The notes beneath the pieces were generated by a model. It searched no databases. It was not told the origin of the DNA and saw only the letters and a program-made list of their open reading frames with translations. From contig JAKCFJ010000002.1 of NCBI GenBank assembly GCA_025041175.1, positions 372,001-436,000 on the forward strand: a DNA stretch of 64,000 nucleotides, written 5' to 3'. Source of the DNA: Halobacteriales archaeon YIM A00010. GTDB taxonomy: Archaea > Halobacteriota > Halobacteria > Halobacteriales > Haloarculaceae. This document shows positions 45,461-54,951 of the stretch, piece by piece. The position numbers were made by a program, and so were the translations under genes. Each line of letters opens with the position of its first letter. Position 1 is the stretch's first letter.

Positions 45461-46228
45461 TCAGTGGAACGTCAGATCGACCTCGATCGCGTTGGCGGCC
45501 GACAACAGGCGGTTCGGGAGTTCCCGCTCGTGCCAGTCGCCTTCGAGGCGCATCGCCGGGCCGGAGAGCGAGATCGCACCGCGTACGTTATCGCCGTTCA
45601 GGATCGGAACGCCGATCGCCGTTACGCCCGTCCGGTACTCCTCCCGGTTGAAGAAATACCCCCGCTCGCGCCCCTCACGAAGCTCCTCGTAGAGGCTATC
45701 GCGGTCAGTGATCGTGTTTTCCGTGAACCGCTTTAGCCCCCACTGACCGATGATCTCCTCGACGCGGTGCTGGGACAGGTGTGCGAGAATCGCCTTGCCG
45801 GACGACGAACAGTGCATGTAAGAGTGCGTTCCCACCCTGATGTCCGTTTGGACCGACCGGCTCCCCGCAGCCACACAGAGGGCCGTCGCAAGCCCGTGCT
45901 GTTCGACCATACAGAACACACGCTCACCGGTCTCTTCGGCCAGCTCCTTGACGGTAGGCTGGGCGACCTCGTACAGCGGTTGTGATCTCTTTACGTACGC
46001 ACCGAAGTTCACGAACCGAAGCCCGAGTTCGTATTGGTCCGCCTCGGAGACGACGAAACCGTTTTGGGCCAGCGTCGAAAGATGTGCGTGCGCCGTGCTT
46101 TTGGACATATCCAGATGATCGGCCAGTTCAGTGACCCCCGCCCCATCGAGCTGCCACAGCGCTTCGATGATCGTGAGCGTTTTTTCGACCGAGGTGAGCG
46201 TTTTCGGCGCGTCGTCGGTGGTTCCCAT
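45461..46228 (-). CDS. IclR-family transcriptional regulator
   Basis: 255 residues. Winged HTH with GVTELADHLDMSKSTAHAHLSTL, then the effector domain (CSSSGKAILAHLSQH, TAIGVPIL, GAISLSGPAMR). ATG 46228 is preferred to an earlier start since a CTTATTG box lies about 28 bases upstream. Divergent from the acyl-CoA ligase gene, so it probably regulates the fatty-acid genes, possibly via the palindrome at 46367-46386. Confidence 0.9.
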   Translation of the reverse strand: MGTTDDAPKTLTSVEKTLTIIEALWQLDGAGVTELADHLDMSKSTAHAHLSTLAQNGFVVSEADQYELGLRFVNFGAYVKRSQPLYEVAQPTVKELAEETGERVFCMVEQHGLATALCVAAGSRSVQTDIRVGTHSYMHCSSSGKAILAHLSQHRVEEIIGQWGLKRFTENTITDRDSLYEELREGRERGYFFNREEYRTGVTAIGVPILNGDNVRGAISLSGPAMRLEGDWHERELPNRLLSAANAIEVDLTFH

Positions 46229-46366
46229 GTGCAGTCCCTCGTCCTGATCCACAATAAGTCTGTTCGACACTGTCGAACGAAACCGGTCGTAGCGGTGGGG
46301 TCGTCGGTGGCGGGCCGTCCAGTCGCCTGTGCGTTACTGATCGATAGCCAAAGGCTTTTGAGATCC

Positions 46367-46386
46367 CACAGTTCATGATAACTGTG
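46367..46386. promoter_or_regulatory. Palindrome CACAGTT-N6-AACTGTG before the acyl-CoA ligase gene
   Basis: Perfect 7-base arms around CATGAT, ending seven bases before ATG 46394 and overlapping the expected transcription start. A protein bound here should block transcription, so this is a repressor operator candidate for the divergent IclR gene product. Confidence 0.6.
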
Positions 46387-46393
46387 ATCTACC

Positions 46394-47947
46394 ATGACAA
46401 ACCTCGTTAGTGACGTGGCCTCAACAGTCAAAACGCACGCCGGGGAGACGGCGCTCTGGTACGATGGTCAGGGCGTCAGCTACGACGCGTTCTGGTCACA
46501 GGTCCGTCAGTTCTCGGGAGCGCTCCAAGAGCGTGGCGTCGAGCCGGGCGATCGGGTCGCGATCTACCTCCCGAACCTCCCCCAGTTCGTCGTCGGCTTT
46601 TTCGGGACGCTGCACGCGGGCGGCGTCGTGGTGCCGATGAACCCCCAGTACAAGGCCCGTGAGATCGAGCACCTCCTTGCCGACAGCGAGGCGCGCGTCG
46701 TTCTGGCGCTCGGTGATCTCGTCCCGTACGTCGAGCAAGTGCGAGAGGAGACGGCCGTCGAGCACGTCGTCAGCGTCGGTGAGAGCGAGGATGCGGTGTC
46801 GCTGCCGGCGTTTCTCGCCGACAGCGACAGCGAGGGATACGTCGACCGCGCGGACGACGCTGTCGCGGTCCAGCCGTACACCTCGGGGACGACGGGAACG
46901 CCCAAGGGGGTGTTGCTCACCCACCGGAACCTCGCGTGGGACGCTCGGGCGGTCTCGAAGCTGATGGAGGGCGGTGTTCGTTCCGAGGATCGGTTCCTCG
47001 GGGCATTGCCGCTGTTCCACATCTACGGAATGACGGTCACAATGGTCGCCACCCTCTTCGAGGGCGGGTCGTACTACCCCGTTCCCGAATGGGACGCACA
47101 ACGTGTGTCATCGCTGATCGAGCGCCAGCAGCTGACGGTGATGCACGGCGTTCCGGCGATGTTCAACGACATGATCAATCAACCGGAGGCGGACGCGGAT
47201 CTCTCGTCGCTTCGCTTCGTGAACTCCGGCGGGAGCAGCCTCCCGATCGAGGTGTTAGAGCGGTTCGAAGATCTGTACGGGGTCGAGCTGTACGAGGGGT
47301 ACGGTCTGACCGAAACGAGTCCCGTCACCCACGCGAACCAGCCCGGCAGCAGGCGACCGGGGAGCATCGGACGACCGCTGGACGGCGTGGAGGCGAAAAT
47401 CGTCGACGGGGGGTTCGAGGAGCTGCCACCCGTCGAACGCGGCCCGCTCGCGGACGACGCTGATCTCGATTCCGTGACGGGAGAGCTCGTCGTTCACGGG
47501 CCGAACGTGATGAAGGGGTACGCCGACCTTCCGGCAGCCAACGAGGCGGCGTTCACCGAACGCGACGGGAAACGGTGGTTCCACACCGGTGACATCGGCT
47601 ACCACGACGAGGACGGCTTTTTCTACGTCGTTGACCGGGAAAAGCACACGATCAACACGGCTGGCTACAACGTGTATCCCAGAGAGGTCGAGGAACTCCT
47701 CTTCGAACACCCCGCGGTCGCGGACGCCGCTGTGGTGGGGGTCCCCGACGAGCGCCGCGGTGAAACCGTCGCGGCCTTCGTCGTTCCGGGCGAAACGGAG
47801 GCAACGCCCGAGGAACTCAAACAGTACTGCCTCGACAATCTCGCGGAGTACAAACACCCGCGGGAGGTCGAGTTCGTCGAAGAGCTGCCCAGAACCACCA
47901 CCGGAAAGGTCCAGAAGTTCGAGCTTCGCGGGGACTCCGACCAGTAA
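46394..47947 (+). CDS. Acyl-CoA synthetase (AMP-forming, long/medium-chain fatty acid ligase type)
   Basis: 517 residues, ANL superfamily. P-loop YTSGTTGTPKGV, A5 motif YGLTETSPV, A7 region WFHTGDIGY, hinge DREKHTINTAGYNVYPREVE and a C-terminal PRTTTGKVQK with the catalytic lysine. All motifs are intact. It activates a carboxylic acid to its CoA thioester, feeding the acyl-CoA dehydrogenase immediately downstream. Confidence 0.93.
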   Translation: MTNLVSDVASTVKTHAGETALWYDGQGVSYDAFWSQVRQFSGALQERGVEPGDRVAIYLPNLPQFVVGFFGTLHAGGVVVPMNPQYKAREIEHLLADSEARVVLALGDLVPYVEQVREETAVEHVVSVGESEDAVSLPAFLADSDSEGYVDRADDAVAVQPYTSGTTGTPKGVLLTHRNLAWDARAVSKLMEGGVRSEDRFLGALPLFHIYGMTVTMVATLFEGGSYYPVPEWDAQRVSSLIERQQLTVMHGVPAMFNDMINQPEADADLSSLRFVNSGGSSLPIEVLERFEDLYGVELYEGYGLTETSPVTHANQPGSRRPGSIGRPLDGVEAKIVDGGFEELPPVERGPLADDADLDSVTGELVVHGPNVMKGYADLPAANEAAFTERDGKRWFHTGDIGYHDEDGFFYVVDREKHTINTAGYNVYPREVEELLFEHPAVADAAVVGVPDERRGETVAAFVVPGETEATPEELKQYCLDNLAEYKHPREVEFVEELPRTTTGKVQKFELRGDSDQ

Positions 47948-48031
47948 CGCTCGGGCCATCGTTTTTCGCTACTCTCGCGGACAGCGCGCTAGTGGAGAAA
48001 ATACTTCACGCCGGGCGGCGATACCACGAGT

Positions 48032-49168
48032 ATGGCGTTCCATCTGTCCGACGAGCAGCAGGCAGTCCGTGACGTCGTCCGGGAGTTCGGTGAGAACGAG
48101 ATCCGGCCGGTGGCGCGCGAACACGACGAGTCGGGGCGCTACCCCCACGATCTCGTCGCTCAGGCGGCACAGTACGATCTGATCTCCCCCACGATCCCCG
48201 AGGAGTACGGGGGTGCAGGGATGGATCTGCTCAGCTCCGTGCTCGTTACTGAGGAGCTGTGGCGCGCCGATCCCGGTATCGGGAGCGCCATCGGCTCGCG
48301 GGGGTTCGGGAGCAGCATGATCCAGGCCTACGGCGACGAAGCGATGAAATCGGAGTGGCTCCCGAAGATCGCGTCCGGCGAATCGGCCAGTTGCTCGTGC
48401 ATCTCCGAGCCGGCACACGGTTCGAACGTCGCCGGGATCGAGACGCGCGCGGAGAAGGACGGGGACTGGGTGATCGATGGAAACAAGATGTGGATCACCA
48501 ACGGCACCGTCGCTGATGTCGCGGTCGTGATGGCGAAAACCGATCCCGGTGCCGGTCACCAGGGAATCACGGCGTTTCTCGTCGAAACCGACACGGCAGG
48601 CTTCGAGGCGACGAAGATCGACAACAAACTCGGCATCCGGGCGTCGGATCTCGCGGAGATCACGCTCACGGACGTTCGGGTGCCGGAAGACAACGTCATC
48701 GGTGAGGTGAACGAGGGGTTCTACCAGCTGATGAACTTTTTCGCCGGTGGCCGGACGAACGTGGCCGCCCAAGCGCTGGGTGCTGCACAGGCCGCTCTCG
48801 AGGAGGCGCAGGCGTACGCCAACGAGCGCGAGCAGGGCGGCCAGCTCATCAAGGAGTACCAAGCGATCGCGCACAAGATCGCGGAGATGGCGACCAGCGT
48901 CGAGGCCGCCCGCTCGCTCACCTACCGCGCCGCGAGCCACGTGATGGACGGGGAGGAGCGGGAGGCAACCAAATACGCCAGCATGGCGAAGCTGTTTTCA
49001 AGCGAGCACGCGGTGGACGTCGCGGACGAGGCGATTCAGGTCCACGGCGGCGCTGGCTACGTCACTGACCATCCCGTCGAGCGCTTCTACCGCGACGCCC
49101 GCATCACGAAGATCTACGAAGGCACGAGCGAAATCCAGAAAAACATCATCTCCGACGCGATCCTCTGA
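48032..49168 (+). CDS. Acyl-CoA dehydrogenase
   Basis: 378 residues, full-length FAD-dependent family. N-terminal helical domain, middle beta domain (CSCISEPAHGSNVA, WITNGTVADVAVVMAK), C-terminal helical domain with VHGGAGY and the catalytic base glutamate in YEGTSEIQ. Performs the first oxidation of beta-oxidation, producing enoyl-CoA. Lies 84 bases after the ligase on the same strand. Confidence 0.94.
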   Translation: MAFHLSDEQQAVRDVVREFGENEIRPVAREHDESGRYPHDLVAQAAQYDLISPTIPEEYGGAGMDLLSSVLVTEELWRADPGIGSAIGSRGFGSSMIQAYGDEAMKSEWLPKIASGESASCSCISEPAHGSNVAGIETRAEKDGDWVIDGNKMWITNGTVADVAVVMAKTDPGAGHQGITAFLVETDTAGFEATKIDNKLGIRASDLAEITLTDVRVPEDNVIGEVNEGFYQLMNFFAGGRTNVAAQALGAAQAALEEAQAYANEREQGGQLIKEYQAIAHKIAEMATSVEAARSLTYRAASHVMDGEEREATKYASMAKLFSSEHAVDVADEAIQVHGGAGYVTDHPVERFYRDARITKIYEGTSEIQKNIISDAIL

Positions 49169-49963
49169 TTATAGCTCGTTCCGGAGCCGTTCGGCGTCCT
49201 CGGCGTCGTGGCCACACGCCACCACCGCGTCGTGTCGGCGCTCGCGGTCTTTGAGCCATCGGAGGCTCTCGTACCACGCCCGCTTGTCCCAGAGCAGCCC
49301 CGCTCCCAGCGGGAGTTCGTCGTCGTAGTTCGTTCGCATGTACGCCTCATCACCCGCGACGAGCAGCGTCTCGTCCGCTAGCTCCACCTGCAGGCCGAGC
49401 AGCCCGGGTGTGTGGCCCGGCAGGTGCAGGAACTCGATCCCGGAAAAATGGGTTTCGCTCTCGCGGTGGATCACCTGCCAGTTCAGCTCGTGATCGAAGT
49501 CCGCCGCGACGTAGGCGTCGCTGCCGTAATCGGTGTTCGCGCTGTAGTAGGCGTGTTTGAGTTCTTGCTCGTGAACATACACGGGAACGTCGGTGCCAGC
49601 GAAGTTGTGCAACCCACCGGCGTGATCCAGATGGAGGTGCGATTGGATCACGGCGTCGATCTCCTCGACCGCGTAGCCCGCCGCCCGTAGATCGTCGGCC
49701 AAGACGTGCTCACCGGCGTCGTAGTGTTCGAACGCCGAGTACAGTTCCGCGGGCCAGTGTCCGTCTCCTGCCTCCGGATGCGAGCCGGTGTCCCAGAGGA
49801 TGGTCGCCTCGGGGTGATCGATAACGAGGTTGTACACCGGTCCCTCGCCCATCACCGGCTCGTGTGGCGGCTCCTCCGCGGTCGCCATCGCAAACCCCTC
49901 CACGATGTGGTTCATGTCGGTTCTGATGTGCCCGCGCTCGATCAGTTCGATCGTGATCTCCAT
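49169..49963 (-). CDS. Metallo-beta-lactamase-fold hydrolase, AHL-lactonase like
   Basis: 264 residues. SHLHLDHAGG gives the HxHxDH dinuclear metal motif, then HLPGHTPG, LLVAGDEAY and a late ACGHD, the spacing of the N-acyl-homoserine-lactonase branch. Such enzymes open lactones or hydrolyse esters; a signalling role is not implied. ATG 49963 is chosen because upstream in-frame residues are unlike any family member. Convergent with the acyl-CoA dehydrogenase (stops are adjacent). Confidence 0.87.
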   Translation of the reverse strand: MEITIELIERGHIRTDMNHIVEGFAMATAEEPPHEPVMGEGPVYNLVIDHPEATILWDTGSHPEAGDGHWPAELYSAFEHYDAGEHVLADDLRAAGYAVEEIDAVIQSHLHLDHAGGLHNFAGTDVPVYVHEQELKHAYYSANTDYGSDAYVAADFDHELNWQVIHRESETHFSGIEFLHLPGHTPGLLGLQVELADETLLVAGDEAYMRTNYDDELPLGAGLLWDKRAWYESLRWLKDRERRHDAVVACGHDAEDAERLRNEL

Positions 49964-50030
49964 CACACCCGCGACTCGACGCGCACACGGATAGCTGCCG
50001 ACGAAGCGGCGATTCGTTCCGGTTGCGTGA

Positions 50031-50846
50031 TCAGCCGTTCCGGATGACGCTGGCGAGGTCGCTGCCGACCTGTGAATCGCCGAGATACGCGAGATGGCCG
50101 CCGACCGACGAGGTAACGTCGACATCGGTGTAGTTCGCCGCACCGTCGCAGGGCGCGCCCTCCGTTCCGAGCGCCGTGTCGCCGATGCCGCCGTAGGCAG
50201 AGCCGACGGTCGAGTCGTTCTGTGAGTGGTAGTTCCGGACGGCTCCGCCGTTGGTTGCGATTCCGTCGTGCCACTGCCCACCCGAACAGACGGTCGACCC
50301 GTCCGCGGCGGCACCCATCCCGCCAATAGTGTCGATCTCGTAGCCCGCGATCTTCGTGGCCGTCCAGTAGACGACCCGACCGCCCAACGAGTGGCCGGTC
50401 AGCCGGACATTGCCCCCACCGCTGTCTTTGAACGCCTCGATGAGAGTTGCGACCTCCGCACCGACCCCTTCGGTGTCGCTTTCGGCGTCGGGGTACCAGA
50501 AGTTGGTCGCGGGCCACTCGATGGCGACAGCCGCGTCCGGCGAGTAGCCGGCTGCCTCGATGGAACCGAGAACGTCGCTCGCCTGGCTTCGAACCGTCGA
50601 GTCGCCAAACCATCCGTGAACGAACACGAACAGCTCGTTCACGACCGGCAGCGATCCATCGGCCTCGAACCCACCGAACAGGCTCTCTTCGATCTCGATG
50701 ACTTCCACGCTCTGGGCATCGGCGACCCCGGCGGCCGCCACTGGCCCGGCGAGTGCGGCGGTCCCGAGCCCCTTGAGCATGGCCCGCCTGCCGAGGGTGG
50801 TCGTTTCACTGCTCTCCGTTCGTCCCGTAATGGTGTTTTCTGACAT
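50031..50846 (-). CDS. Tat-exported alpha/beta hydrolase (lipase/esterase like)
   Basis: 271 residues. Twin-arginine signal TTLGRRAMLKGLGTAALAG, an Ala-rich region to about residue 45, then an alpha/beta hydrolase: FVFVHGWFGDS (oxyanion) and GHSLGG nucleophile elbow. The last histidine lies in GGHLAY. Resembles secreted haloarchaeal lipases. ATG 50846 has a CTTTTATTG box about 25 bases upstream. It could release fatty acids for the adjacent beta-oxidation genes. Confidence 0.85.
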   Translation of the reverse strand: MSENTITGRTESSETTTLGRRAMLKGLGTAALAGPVAAAGVADAQSVEVIEIEESLFGGFEADGSLPVVNELFVFVHGWFGDSTVRSQASDVLGSIEAAGYSPDAAVAIEWPATNFWYPDAESDTEGVGAEVATLIEAFKDSGGGNVRLTGHSLGGRVVYWTATKIAGYEIDTIGGMGAAADGSTVCSGGQWHDGIATNGGAVRNYHSQNDSTVGSAYGGIGDTALGTEGAPCDGAANYTDVDVTSSVGGHLAYLGDSQVGSDLASVIRNG

Positions 50847-51091
50847 GGGACACTGGATAATCGTCGCATTCACAATAAAAGTTTATTATGTCTATGGTCG
50901 GTATTTTAAATGATGGCGGTGAGATCGGTGTTCTGCACGTGGACCGCTGGTGGCGAGCCATCTGAGCGCGGCGTCGGACCATCCGTTCGCGTTTTTCACT
51001 CCCACCCGAAATTTTATTAATTCAGAACTACAACGACTGAGAGACCCGGTCGAAAGGATCGGGAGGAGCCGACAAAACCAGACGGGTAATC

Positions 51092-51778
51092 ATGCTGGAG
51101 ATTTCGTACGTCATCACTCCGGATCGCGGACACTTCGACAGGGCGGAACCGATCTTGTGGGACGTAGGGGTGCGTCTCGAATCCATTCACTCCATAGAGT
51201 TCGTCTCGGACGGATCGGTCGTGATCATCTACGAGATCGACGGAGCTGTCGACGATCTCCGGCGGTGTCTCGACGGGGCCCCCGAAAAGGTCGTCGACTA
51301 CGCCGTTGCTCACGATCGTGACCCGCTCGTTGTCCAGATCCGGTTTCATCCGGATGCGACGCTCGGGCAGTTGCTCTCGGTGCACCGTTCGTTCGGCGTT
51401 TCAGTGGAGTTTCCGATCCAGTACGTCGGACAGGATCCCACGAGCGTGGAGATCGTGGAGGTCGGTCCACAGGAGGAGCTTCACGGTCGCATTCGGGAAA
51501 CTCGGAAACGGGCGTCCGTTCACGTTCAGCACGTCCACCCCTACGATCCGACCACGCGGCGGCGGTTCGCAGAGCTCACGGAGCGACAGCAGGAAGTGTT
51601 GTGCACGGCGGTTCGAACCGGATACTACCGGGTGCCGCGAGAAACCACCCACGAGGACCTCGCCAGGGAGCTCGACTGTTGTGCCAGCACCGTCGGGCAG
51701 CATCTGCGCCGGATCGAAGCCCAACTCGTCGCCTCGATCCTGCCCGACCCGCTCCACGACAGCGAGGTGATTCCGTGA
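51092..51778 (+). CDS. HTH_10 (bacterio-opsin activator-like) transcriptional regulator
   Basis: 228 residues. The C-terminus (about 165-220) is the haloarchaeal HTH_10: LTERQQEVLCTAVRTGYYRVPRE-type string followed by LARELDCCASTVGQHLRR. The N-terminal 160 residues form a beta-rich sensor-like domain without a recognised ligand motif. It lies 44 bases upstream of the enoyl-CoA hydratase gene on the same strand and may regulate it. Confidence 0.9.
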   Translation: MLEISYVITPDRGHFDRAEPILWDVGVRLESIHSIEFVSDGSVVIIYEIDGAVDDLRRCLDGAPEKVVDYAVAHDRDPLVVQIRFHPDATLGQLLSVHRSFGVSVEFPIQYVGQDPTSVEIVEVGPQEELHGRIRETRKRASVHVQHVHPYDPTTRRRFAELTERQQEVLCTAVRTGYYRVPRETTHEDLARELDCCASTVGQHLRRIEAQLVASILPDPLHDSEVIP

Positions 51779-51822
51779 CCTGACCCGCGTACTTATTTGT
51801 GGATCGAACCCGACGGTAGCGC

Positions 51823-52596
51823 ATGGACGACGTAGAAACCGTTCTGATTGAGTTCGACGAGGAGAGCGGCGTTGGGACGATCACGCTGAACCGTCCGGAA
51901 TCGCTGAACGCGCTGAACGACCAGCTCTCTAGAGATGTCGTACGCGGGCTGCAGCGCCTCGAAGAGGAGGAACTTCGCGTCGCCGTGATCGAAGGGGCGG
52001 GCGAGAAGGCGTTCTGTGCGGGGGCGGACATCGGTGGTTTTTCGAGCGACTCCTCGGCCGAACGCTCCGAGCGGGCCGCCCACACGTTCGTTCCGGAGTT
52101 TCCGGTGCCGGTCGTGGCGAAGATCGACGGCTACTGTCTGGGTGGGGGTCTCGAACTCGCGCTGGCGTGTGACCTGCGGCTGGCGAGCGCCGACAGCGAG
52201 TTCGGCTTTCCGGAGGTGAACCTCGGGCTGTTGCCGGGTGCTGGTGGCGTCCAGTTCGTCACGAAACTGTGTGGCCCAGCCACCGCGATGGAGCTTGCCA
52301 TGCGCGGCGAGCACGTTTCCGCGGAGTGGGCCGCCGAGGAGGGGCTCGTGAACCACGTCTACCCGACCGACGAGTTCGAAGAACAGGTCGACACCTTCGT
52401 AACGCACCTGGCGGGCCAGGCACCGCTCGCGGTCCGCGCGATCAAGAAATCCGCGCGGATGGCCGTCCAATCGGGGCGAGCGGAGGGCCGCCGCTACGAC
52501 CGACAGCTGTTCGACGATCTGCTCACCACCGAGGACTTCGCGGAGGGCGCGGCGGCGTTCAGCGAGAATCGGGAGCCCGAATTCGAGGGGCGTTGA
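51823..52596 (+). CDS. Enoyl-CoA hydratase/isomerase family protein
   Basis: 257 residues, crotonase fold. Oxyanion loops AFCAGADIGGF and GLLPGAGGVQ; the second catalytic glutamate position is in the loop after FPEVNLG, where GLLPGAGG matches hydratases. The C-terminal helix region is complete. Hydrates trans-2-enoyl-CoA in beta-oxidation. Seven bases after its stop begins MITE-like copy C, then the convergent dehydrogenase gene. Confidence 0.92.
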   Translation: MDDVETVLIEFDEESGVGTITLNRPESLNALNDQLSRDVVRGLQRLEEEELRVAVIEGAGEKAFCAGADIGGFSSDSSAERSERAAHTFVPEFPVPVVAKIDGYCLGGGLELALACDLRLASADSEFGFPEVNLGLLPGAGGVQFVTKLCGPATAMELAMRGEHVSAEWAAEEGLVNHVYPTDEFEEQVDTFVTHLAGQAPLAVRAIKKSARMAVQSGRAEGRRYDRQLFDDLLTTEDFAEGAAAFSENREPEFEGR

Positions 52597-52602
52597 TCCG
52601 TT

Positions 52603-52696
52603 ATACTGTCGGCAGGTGATCGAATATCGGCTGCTGGTGACCCGTCAGACAGTGGCTGGATATTCCGTCGCAATCCGACCGTAGGTCCGACAGTAT
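52603..52696 (-). mobile_element. MITE-like element copy C (94 bp, degenerate)
   Basis: Outer termini ATACTGTCGG and CCGACAGTAT match copies A and B, and the interior shares GACGGAATATCCAGC with copy B, but several bases are lost next to both termini. Same orientation as copy A. Its right end coincides with the stop codon of the 3-hydroxyacyl-CoA dehydrogenase gene. Confidence 0.75.
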
Positions 52697-53430
52697 TATT
52701 CCCACTCCTCGCCGATGCCGCGCAGCGAGAGCGGACCGACAGGGAGGTTGTACCCCTCTTCGAGCGCCGTATCGACCTGTTCCTCCGTGGCGATTCCTTC
52801 ATCCACGATCCGTTGGGCCTCTCGCCGCATCGCCCCGTAACACCGGTTGGCGACGAAGCCGTACGAGCCGGGATCGTCACCGATGGCGACAGCAGTCTTG
52901 TCGAGTTCCTCCGCCAGATCTTGTGCGCGTTCGACGACCGCGTCGTCGGTCTGGGGCGCGCGGACGATCTCGACGAGCGACATCACTGGAACGGGATTGA
53001 AAAAGTGCGTCACCGCAACCCGAGAGGGATCTGACACGGCGTTTGCGATCGCCGTCACCGAGAAGCCGCTGGTGTTGGAGTACAGCGGCTGGTCGTCGGT
53101 GACGCTGTCGAGATCCCGGAACACCTGCCCTTTGACCGCCAGATCCTCGGTGACGGCTTCGATGACGAAGGCCGTTCCCTGCGTTGCGGCTTCGAGGTCG
53201 GTCGTGAACGTGAGCCGGTCGAGCGTCGCGTCGCGTTCTTCCTCCGTAAGGTGGCCCCCATCGACGGCGTCGTCGAGCCCGAAGCTGCCCGAAACGAGCC
53301 GCTCGCGGGCTTGGTCGGCTAGCTCCTCCGAGATCTCTCGGACGCGGACCTCGTACCCGTGTCGCGCGAGCACCTGTGCGATTCCGCTGCCCATGATGCC
53401 ACCACCGATGACTGCGACTGTTTCTGCCAT
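52696..53430 (-). CDS. 3-hydroxyacyl-CoA dehydrogenase, apparently C-terminally truncated
   Basis: 244 residues. NAD-binding GGGIMGSGIAQ, IEAVTEDL, NTSGFSVTAIA, THFFNPVPVM and GFVANRCYGAM match the family. Normal members are about 280-290 residues, and after a VGPL-type motif continue into a helical domain with LGRKTGRGFY-like ending. Here the protein stops eight residues after GPLSL (RGIGEEWE), at the MITE-like element. The loss of part of the dimerisation/substrate domain may impair activity. Start MAETVAVIGG at 53430 begins at the Rossmann strand. Confidence 0.88.
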   Translation of the reverse strand: MAETVAVIGGGIMGSGIAQVLARHGYEVRVREISEELADQARERLVSGSFGLDDAVDGGHLTEEERDATLDRLTFTTDLEAATQGTAFVIEAVTEDLAVKGQVFRDLDSVTDDQPLYSNTSGFSVTAIANAVSDPSRVAVTHFFNPVPVMSLVEIVRAPQTDDAVVERAQDLAEELDKTAVAIGDDPGSYGFVANRCYGAMRREAQRIVDEGIATEEQVDTALEEGYNLPVGPLSLRGIGEEWE

Positions 53431-53570
53431 GGATCTACCGTACACCGGTGGGGACTTAGGTGTTTTCAGGCGGGTGGCTGGCAGGCGGGCGGCGCTGCCC
53501 ACCCGTGAACTCATCGCGGCGTGTCTGCCGTGTCGTGTGGTTTTACGGTGGTGTGTGCGCATTGAACGAC
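53431..53570. promoter_or_regulatory. Divergent promoter of 3-hydroxyacyl-CoA and acyl-CoA dehydrogenase genes
   Basis: 140 bases. GGTTTTACGG at about 53539-53548 lies about 27 bases before ATG 53571. A leftward TATA box is not distinct. No clear palindrome seen. Confidence 0.4.
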
Positions 53571-54821
53571 ATGGAGTATCACGACTCCGAAACGGCGCGG
53601 GAGGTGGCGAATCGCGTACAGGCGTTCATGGACGAGGTTGTCCTCCCCAGGGAGCGGGAGGCGCTTGCGACCGGCGAGGCGATCACGACCGAGGAAATGG
53701 ACGGGTTCTGGGAAGAGGCCAAGGATCGGGACCTGTTCGCACCCCAGATGCCAGAAGAGTACGGCGGGCAGGGGCTGGACTTTCAGGACATGCTCCCGTC
53801 GTTCGAGCAGGTTGGCCGCTCGTTGATCGGGGCGCGCTCGATCCGCGCGAACGCACCCGACGAGGGCAACATGCACACCCTCGAACTGGCCGGCACTGAA
53901 CGACAGAAAGAGGAGTGGCTCCGCCCGCTCGTTCGGGGTGAGATCTCGTCGGGCTTTTCGATGACCGAGCCGATGCAGGGCGGCGGATCCGATCCGAAAA
54001 TGCTCAAAACCACCGCGCAGAAAGACGGCGACGAGTGGGTGATCAACGGCCACAAGTGGTGGACTACTGGTGGTATGAACGCCGATATCCTGCTGGTGAT
54101 GGCTCGGACCGATCCCGACGCCCACCCCTACGAGGGAACGTCGATCATCCTCGTGCCGGCAGACACCGAGGGCGTGACTGTCGTCCGAAACATCCCCCAC
54201 CTCGGCGGCCACGGAGTGACCGAACGGACGACCGGCCACGCCGAGATCAAATACGAGAACGTCCGCGTTCCGGTCGAAAACACGATCGGTCGGGAAGAAC
54301 AAGGGTTCCAGATCGCCCAGATGCGTTTGGGCGGTGGCCGGCTCACCCACTGCATGCGCTACTCGGGGATGGCCGAACGCGCGCTCGACATCGCAACGGC
54401 GTATCTCAGCGAGCGCGAGGCGTTCGGCACGAGCCTCGCCGACAAGCAGTCGTTGCGCCACCGGATCGCCGACGCAGAAACGAGGCTCCACGCCGCGCGG
54501 ACGATGGTCCGGCACGCGGCCCGCGAACTCGACCACAGCGAGGCCCGCATCGAGGTCGCAATGGCGAAGCTGTTCACCGCGAACGTCACCAACGACGTCA
54601 TCGATCTCGCTGTCCAGTGCTGTGGCGGCAACGGCATCGGGAAGGATCTCCCGCTGGCGCACTTCTACGAGCACGTCCGAGCGTTCCGCATCGTGGATGG
54701 GGCCGACGAGGTCCACCGCCGATCGATCGCCCGCTGGGCCTTCGATGACGTCGACGAGACCGAAATCCAGAACACGCTCCAGTTCGACGAGGAGCTGTGG
54801 GTCGACGAATTCGACAGGTAG
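53571..54821 (+). CDS. Acyl-CoA dehydrogenase
   Basis: 416 residues, slightly longer than the copy at 48032 and of a different subgroup. GFSMTEPMQGG and WTTGGMNADILLVMARTDP flavin region, RLGGGRLTHCMR, and CCGGNGIGKDLPLAHFYEHVRAFRIVDGADEVHRRSI near the end, where the base position reads D/E-V-H as in isovaleryl/long-chain-like relatives. ATG 53571 is chosen by the TATA box and by family length. Works with the ligase, hydratase and dehydrogenase of the cluster. Confidence 0.92.
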   Translation: MEYHDSETAREVANRVQAFMDEVVLPREREALATGEAITTEEMDGFWEEAKDRDLFAPQMPEEYGGQGLDFQDMLPSFEQVGRSLIGARSIRANAPDEGNMHTLELAGTERQKEEWLRPLVRGEISSGFSMTEPMQGGGSDPKMLKTTAQKDGDEWVINGHKWWTTGGMNADILLVMARTDPDAHPYEGTSIILVPADTEGVTVVRNIPHLGGHGVTERTTGHAEIKYENVRVPVENTIGREEQGFQIAQMRLGGGRLTHCMRYSGMAERALDIATAYLSEREAFGTSLADKQSLRHRIADAETRLHAARTMVRHAARELDHSEARIEVAMAKLFTANVTNDVIDLAVQCCGGNGIGKDLPLAHFYEHVRAFRIVDGADEVHRRSIARWAFDDVDETEIQNTLQFDEELWVDEFDR

Positions 54822-54951
54822 GAGGCGTTTCGGGTCCGATCGCTTTGCTTGACTACGGGAATAGACCTCCGTGACGCCGTCCGGGCGAGCTTCGGGGTTG
54901 CTCTCCGGCCACCCATAGCTATTTGAGTCCGGACGGAAATAACCGGTACGT

